NCBI RefSeq assembly: GCF_021401085.1
Contig: NZ_JACBFP010000001.1
Coordinates: forward strand, 535,787 to 599,786
DNA: 64,000 bases
From: Chryseobacterium sp. R2A-55
Lineage (GTDB): Bacteria; Bacteroidota; Bacteroidia; Flavobacteriales; Weeksellaceae
Direction of reading: 5' to 3'
Shown here in pieces: positions 59,920-64,000 of the stretch. The position numbers and the translations under genes are program-made. Numbering within the stretch: position 1 is the first letter of the stretch; each line of letters starts with the position of its first letter. The notes beneath the pieces were generated by a model. The model was not told where the DNA came from. It did not search any database and saw only the letters and a program-made list of their open reading frames with translations.

Positions 59920-61131
59920 TTAGGCTTGTCGACTTGCGGACAGCGCCGCGACACTCGCCCGATACTCTTCCAGAAGCGCCTTCCAGACCACTTCCTGCCG
60001 GTAACGGCTTTCAATCATGGGTCTTCCATTTTCTTTCATAGTATGATAAAGGTTGGTATCGCATACCATATTTTCCATGGCCTGCTGCAGCGCAGCGGAG
60101 TCTTTCACGGGAATAATGATTCCGTTTTTGCCCCCTTCAATAATCTCGTTACAGCCGTTAATGTCCGTCACAATGGAAGGCAAATCCATCGCACCGGCCT
60201 GCAACACCACGTTAGGGAAACCTTCGCGGTAGCTCGGGAAAACCAGCGCATCGCTTACTGCAAAATAGGGACGGACATCCTCCTGAAACCCCACGCAGAT
60301 GATGTTTGCATTAGATCTGATCTCTTCCATCGTCTCCGGAAGAAGCGGATCGAGGTCTTCCTCAAAAGGCCCCACCAGCAAAAGTTTAGGTGAAGTGGTC
60401 CATTTTTTCTGCATTTCTCCTTCAGCAGCTGTCGTTTTAATTTGTCCTAAAGCCCAGAAGGCTTTGACCAGCTCGTTGATGCCTTTATCCTTCACCAGCC
60501 GGCCCACGAAAATGAAAACAAAATCCTGCTCTGAAATCCCGAGCTTGCTTTGAAGACTCCGCTTTGCAGCTTGTGAAATCTGTACTTCATCAAAATAGTG
60601 GATGTTGATTCCATTAGAACTTCCATTGCCAATCACCTTCAGTTTTTTCGGATGGCCCAGTTTTTCTTTGATGATGATGTCTTTTAACCCAAATGAATTG
60701 GGATAAACCTTCGTTGCAAGTCGGTAGGTAAACCACTCCACGAGGTTCAGCAGCTTTCGCGTATAGCCAGTGGTCTCCAGCAAGGGCAGCCCAGCCACCG
60801 TATGCATCCGCACCGGAACCTGAGCCAGAAAACCTGCCGTCAATCCCACCAAACCTGCTTTTGGGGTGTGGGTATGGATCATTTCCGGTTTCTCCCTTCT
60901 CAGAAATCGGTACAGTTTCCAAATAGCTGCCAAATCCTTAAACGGCGTTATTTTCCGGGTCATCTCCACATGAAAATTTTTCACCCCATACTTTTCAGCC
61001 ACCCTTTTCAGCTCCAGCTCATCGGCAGACACCGCCGTGATCTCGTAATACTGATTGATGAAGCGAAGCTGTTCACCGAGCAACTTGTCTAGGGAAATGG
61101 GCACCGTAGTGATGCGGACGAGTTTTTTCAC
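59920..61131 (-). CDS. Glycosyltransferase family 4
   Basis: 403-aa GT4 (GT-B fold) enzyme, probably adding a sugar to an exopolysaccharide or O-antigen precursor. The acceptor domain includes MIHTHTPKAGLVGLTAGFLA, the donor domain FVFIFVGRLVKDKGINELV, and the region SYREGFPNVVLQAGAMDLPS, in which the usual E-x7-E motif ends in Gln, as in a common Bacteroidota subgroup. A truncated relative is at 32900-33244. No other polysaccharide genes are in the window, so it stands alone. TATATTTG at 61150-61157 on the minus strand is a candidate -7 box. Confidence 0.9.
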   Translation of the reverse strand: MKKLVRITTVPISLDKLLGEQLRFINQYYEITAVSADELELKRVAEKYGVKNFHVEMTRKITPFKDLAAIWKLYRFLRREKPEMIHTHTPKAGLVGLTAGFLAQVPVRMHTVAGLPLLETTGYTRKLLNLVEWFTYRLATKVYPNSFGLKDIIIKEKLGHPKKLKVIGNGSSNGINIHYFDEVQISQAAKRSLQSKLGISEQDFVFIFVGRLVKDKGINELVKAFWALGQIKTTAAEGEMQKKWTTSPKLLLVGPFEEDLDPLLPETMEEIRSNANIICVGFQEDVRPYFAVSDALVFPSYREGFPNVVLQAGAMDLPSIVTDINGCNEIIEGGKNGIIIPVKDSAALQQAMENMVCDTNLYHTMKENGRPMIESRYRQEVVWKALLEEYRASVAALSASRQA

Positions 61132-61317
61132 AAATTTTTTTTACAGATGCAAATATACACTCAAAATCCAGTTAATAAGATGCAGGAAAGAAACGGGAAG
61201 ACCAAAGCGCTAGTTCCAATACTGCGCGATTACAATCCTGGGTAATAAAAAGCTTCCCAAACCTTATTACCTTGGCTGCAGAATTCCAATCTATCTGTCG
61301 CTTGATAGGCCCTCCAC

Positions 61318-62166
61318 TCACCCCTCCTCCTCAAAACGAGCCTCCAAATTTTCCTTCAGCTGATCCAGAAATTTCGTGTGACCGGTTTTCCTACTTTTGA
61401 TCTCGTGGAGAATCTTGTAGAAATTCCCCAACTCTATATTCAGCGTTTTTGCAGTAAACCGAATGAGCTCACTCAGTTCGATATTCCCGCCATTGATGCT
61501 GCGCGAAAGATAAATCGCATAGATTAACTCGACCAATGCCGTTTTGGGTCCAGTCCACTGGAATGGAGATTGCTTTGACAGTCGGTCGTTAATATATCCA
61601 TCGATTTCATAAATGCAGCGCAAAAGATAGCTTTCTATACGATCATTACAGAGGATCACTGCAATATGGTGATCAAAGGCAGTCGCAAAACCTTCGTCGC
61701 AATCATAAAGAAGTAAGTTCCGTTTCATCTTGATGTCAAATTGCCCTCTTACGAAATATTTCTCATCCAGGTAACTGGCGCCACGACGGTAATAATCATA
61801 AAATTCTTGATACTGATTATTGAAATTCTTTAAACTTTTCATTTCCAGCTCGTAGTATTCCTTTAAGACATATTGCCCCGCGGCGGGCTTGGACACCTCT
61901 ATATCGAGGACTTTGGAAAAATAAAGATACTGTGCTACAAATGCCGGTTTATGTTCCTTGAAAAAATGAACCTCATCTGCAATCGAACCAAAATGATGAC
62001 CCGCCACAGCGCTTTTTAGCTTCCTCAGCTTGTTGTCGATTTCCATCAGGCTTTTTTCATATTGCTGTATTTTATTCAGATGACTCTCAGACTCTACTGA
62101 TTCCAGATTGTGCAGAAGCTCACGATACATATGCCGTACCTGCTCAAAAAAAAGGGCATTATTCAT
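61318..62166 (-). CDS. RteC domain protein
   Basis: 282-aa protein of the RteC family, named from the CTnDOT conjugative transposon where RteC activates excision genes. Matching features: EVHFFKEHKPAFVAQYLYFS, FYDYYRRGASYLDEKYFVRG, QWTGPKTALVELIYAIYLS and TKFLDQLKENLEARFEEE. It begins 22 bases after the AraC/TPR regulator stop, on the same strand. In Flavobacteriia such genes often mark integrated conjugative elements, but no integrase or tra genes are in view. Confidence 0.88.
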   Translation of the reverse strand: MNNALFFEQVRHMYRELLHNLESVESESHLNKIQQYEKSLMEIDNKLRKLKSAVAGHHFGSIADEVHFFKEHKPAFVAQYLYFSKVLDIEVSKPAAGQYVLKEYYELEMKSLKNFNNQYQEFYDYYRRGASYLDEKYFVRGQFDIKMKRNLLLYDCDEGFATAFDHHIAVILCNDRIESYLLRCIYEIDGYINDRLSKQSPFQWTGPKTALVELIYAIYLSRSINGGNIELSELIRFTAKTLNIELGNFYKILHEIKSRKTGHTKFLDQLKENLEARFEEEG

Positions 62167-62188
62167 GTGATGGTTTTACTAATACTGG

Positions 62189-63844
62189 CTAACTGGCACA
62201 ATCTGTATCTTGAAGAGGATGTCTCTCCACAAAATCCATTGGATTCATGCCATTATGATCTACAAACAGCTGTGTAAACTTAGACCGGTTGCTGAAGCCA
62301 CTCTCTGCGACGAGTGTATCTAAGGAATACTTGCGCCAGGCACGGTTTTCAGTGAGCATTTTGGTCACATGTCGAATACGCAGACCATTGATATAGGAAT
62401 TAAAATTGCACCCTTTCCTTTCATTGATGACCCCTGAAAGATAAGTCGTATTCGTTTTCAGTTTTATCGCCAGCTGGTTCAGCGTTAAGCCCTTCTTCAA
62501 AAAAAAGCATTCATTTTCCAATCGTTCAAGCCGTATTAGAAGTTTTTCCGTTTTATCGCTGGCGAGCCTAGTGGGTTTATGCAAATTCTCATGCGTCTCT
62601 TCAGCACCTTTCATCGAATGAGCCAATCTCATCATCCTGCTAAGAAAAGTTATTTTCTTGCTTCCGAACACTAAAATTGCAGCACCGAGAAAACTAACAG
62701 TTACAGTTGCCAGAAGAACTTGATCCCTTGCTATTTTACGCTCCATTTTTTCCTTGGAGGCGATCAATTCGTAGGTGTCATACTCTTTGCTGATCCTGGT
62801 GGACAAAAGCTGAAAATCAGAAACCAGAATCCGATCCGCTTTCAACAGTTGGGTCGTGTAATACAATTGCTGGTCGACATTATTATGATCACGGTAATAA
62901 TCAATCAGCATTTCATAGCCCTTGCGCACCTGTGGCAGAATAAAAGTATGGCTCCGGAAAATGGAGTCGTTCTTTTGAAAGGATTTGACGGCCAGATGCT
63001 TATTTCCCAACATCCAATAACTCATTCCCAGGTAATAATTGAGCACGGCCTCCTGTGCGAAATCCTCTTTCTTCAAAATGCTGGGCAATGCATTGTGAAA
63101 ATCCGTGATGGCATTATTATATTTTTTTTGTAGAAAGTTGAGTATTCCCAACTGCTTCAGAAAGTAACTTTTTTCCACAAGGTAATCAGAACTCATCGAA
63201 GACAATCGCAGACCGGTCCCTATGGTTTCTTTCGCCTCTGCATAACGTTGCAGCGCGATCAGGCAGATCGAATATTGATGCAGACTGTTCAAATAACCTT
63301 TTTGATTGTTATAATGAATATTGGGCAGATTAGGATCTGCAATCTGTCCGGAAAAAAAGCGATTGCACTTTTCAAATATTGGGGCGGCTGCTTCATATTC
63401 ACCCAGATGACTCCGAACTACCCCGATATGGTAAAGGTTTTTATGATAGAGATATTGATCTGGTGAAGTCTTGGAATAGGCCCACGCCTTTAGGTACTCG
63501 TCAAGCGCGGGTTTGAACTTTCTGTAATGGAAATAATAAACAGTACCCTTTGTGAGATAGGCAGATGCTAATAGATCGTGATTTTTAGCCTGGGATGCCG
63601 CAATAATCGAACTGTCGGCATAACGAATCTTCTCCCGTCTTGAGAAACTTACAGCGTCTTTGTATGCCTGTGTAAGTTCGATAAAGTTGCGTTCCGCCTT
63701 TGCCTTCTGGATAGAAACGTTGACATAAACGAAGGCCCGCTCGTCATTTTCCTCAAAATGGCCGTATCGGGTGCGAAGATCTTCAAAACTTTGACCTTGT
63801 ACGTACCCAAACACCAAAAAAGCAATTAGCAATCTCATACACAT
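62189..63844 (-). CDS. TPR/AraC-type membrane regulator
   Basis: 551-aa regulator: signal or membrane segment at the N-terminus (MCMRLLIAFLVFGYVQGQ), about six TPR-like units (NHDLLASAYLTKGTVYYFHY, LGEYEAAAPIFEKC, LQRYAEAKETIGTGLRL, QKKYNNAITDFHNAL), a transmembrane helix near residue 380 (QVLLATVTVSFLGAAILVFG) and a C-terminal AraC-type HTH (LKTNTTYLSGVINERKGCNF, NSYINGLRIRHVTKML, LVAESGFSNRSKFTQLF). It would sense outside the cytoplasm and bind DNA inside. The start could also be the Met at codon 3. Paired with RteC. Confidence 0.9.
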   Translation of the reverse strand: MCMRLLIAFLVFGYVQGQSFEDLRTRYGHFEENDERAFVYVNVSIQKAKAERNFIELTQAYKDAVSFSRREKIRYADSSIIAASQAKNHDLLASAYLTKGTVYYFHYRKFKPALDEYLKAWAYSKTSPDQYLYHKNLYHIGVVRSHLGEYEAAAPIFEKCNRFFSGQIADPNLPNIHYNNQKGYLNSLHQYSICLIALQRYAEAKETIGTGLRLSSMSSDYLVEKSYFLKQLGILNFLQKKYNNAITDFHNALPSILKKEDFAQEAVLNYYLGMSYWMLGNKHLAVKSFQKNDSIFRSHTFILPQVRKGYEMLIDYYRDHNNVDQQLYYTTQLLKADRILVSDFQLLSTRISKEYDTYELIASKEKMERKIARDQVLLATVTVSFLGAAILVFGSKKITFLSRMMRLAHSMKGAEETHENLHKPTRLASDKTEKLLIRLERLENECFFLKKGLTLNQLAIKLKTNTTYLSGVINERKGCNFNSYINGLRIRHVTKMLTENRAWRKYSLDTLVAESGFSNRSKFTQLFVDHNGMNPMDFVERHPLQDTDCAS

Positions 63845-63945
63845 AATAACTAAGCTTTCGTTGGGCTTGAAAAGCCAACAATGAAAGCCCGTTGAACGGA
63901 AGCTCCGGTAGCTTTTCGACAGTATTTTGGTTCTCTTATGGGGAT
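63841..63945. repeat. Dispersed repeat, copy B
   Basis: CATAATAACTAAGCTTTCG, then ATGAAAGCCCGTTGAACGG, AAGCTCCGGTAGCTTTTCG and TTTGGTTCTCTTATGG. It follows the order of copy A at 40547-40649 and begins right at the start codon of the AraC/TPR gene. Confidence 0.75.
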
Positions 63946-63970
63946 TTCGTTTTTAGCATTCAGAGCTACA

Positions 63971-64000
63971 AAGCAGTTTTTTAGAATTACTGCTTTTTTT
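63971..64000 (+). terminator. Possible hairpin terminator at window edge
   Basis: AAGCAGT / ACTGCTT stem with T-run on the plus side. No plus-strand gene lies near upstream, so the assignment is weak. Confidence 0.3.

Overview
This 64 kb window is chromosomal DNA of a Bacteroidota bacterium, most likely family Weeksellaceae (Chryseobacterium/Kaistella-like). The assignment rests on the gldK-gldL-gldM-gldN core of the type IX secretion system (T9SS), secreted proteins with T9SS C-terminal sorting domains, Bacteroidota-only families (DUF4295, DUF4270, DUF5777, RteC) and promoters of the Bacteroidota form TTTG-N19/20-TAnnTTTG. The genus-level guess is inference.

Layout. 0-8.7 kb: a T9SS substrate, fmt, recQ, two tandem OmpA-family outer-membrane proteins, folK. 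8.7-18.8 kb: sppA, a small membrane protein, ftsY, the rpmB-rpmG-DUF4295 ribosomal operon, murB, an aminotransferase, an M3 peptidase lipoprotein, a head-GIN lipoprotein. 18.9-26.4 kb: a TPM-TPM-LemA operon, folA, a TPR membrane protein, a TRIC-type channel with coaD, ddl, and lpxK overlapping a purine nucleoside phosphorylase. 26.4-27.3 kb: a repeat array (124-bp tandem unit plus inverted 63-bp ends). 27.3-31.1 kb: a Crp/Fnr regulator followed by an exported module (DUF5777 barrel, haem lipoprotein, YceI, ankyrin protein, T9SS substrate), with a CRP-like operator placed for activation. 31.5-32.5 kb: lipoate-protein ligase.

32.9-41.8 kb is accessory: a dead glycosyltransferase fragment, then a seven-gene operon joining a type III polyketide synthase, a methyltransferase and an FAD oxidoreductase to a private set of fatty-acid genes (ACP, ketosynthase, dehydratase, enoyl-reductase-like SDR). 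This is followed by a broken HigB toxin with an intact HigA antitoxin, an intact ParDE pair, a GIY-YIG protein and dispersed repeats. The block ends at the 3' side of tRNA-Ser(GGA), a common landing site for islands.

41.9-54.5 kb is core again: an FAD oxidoreductase, gldN/M/L/K, glmS, a DUF4270 lipoprotein, a half-length glycogen-synthase-like protein, a lipoprotein and mgtE. 54.7-64 kb is a decaying accessory zone: a TPR lipoprotein, remnants of a DUF1016 nuclease gene, a frameshifted SDR gene, a periplasmic two-repeat protein, a REP-type transposase with a nonsense codon beside 105-bp direct repeats, a possibly frameshifted unknown gene, a GT4 glycosyltransferase, RteC and an AraC/TPR regulator.

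The clearest candidate for an under-described system is the type III PKS/FAS operon at 33.5-39.2 kb. It looks built to make a fatty starter on its own carrier protein, cyclise it to an alkyl-pyrone or alkyl-resorcinol, then methylate and oxidise the ring. A second is the Crp-controlled export module at 27-31 kb.
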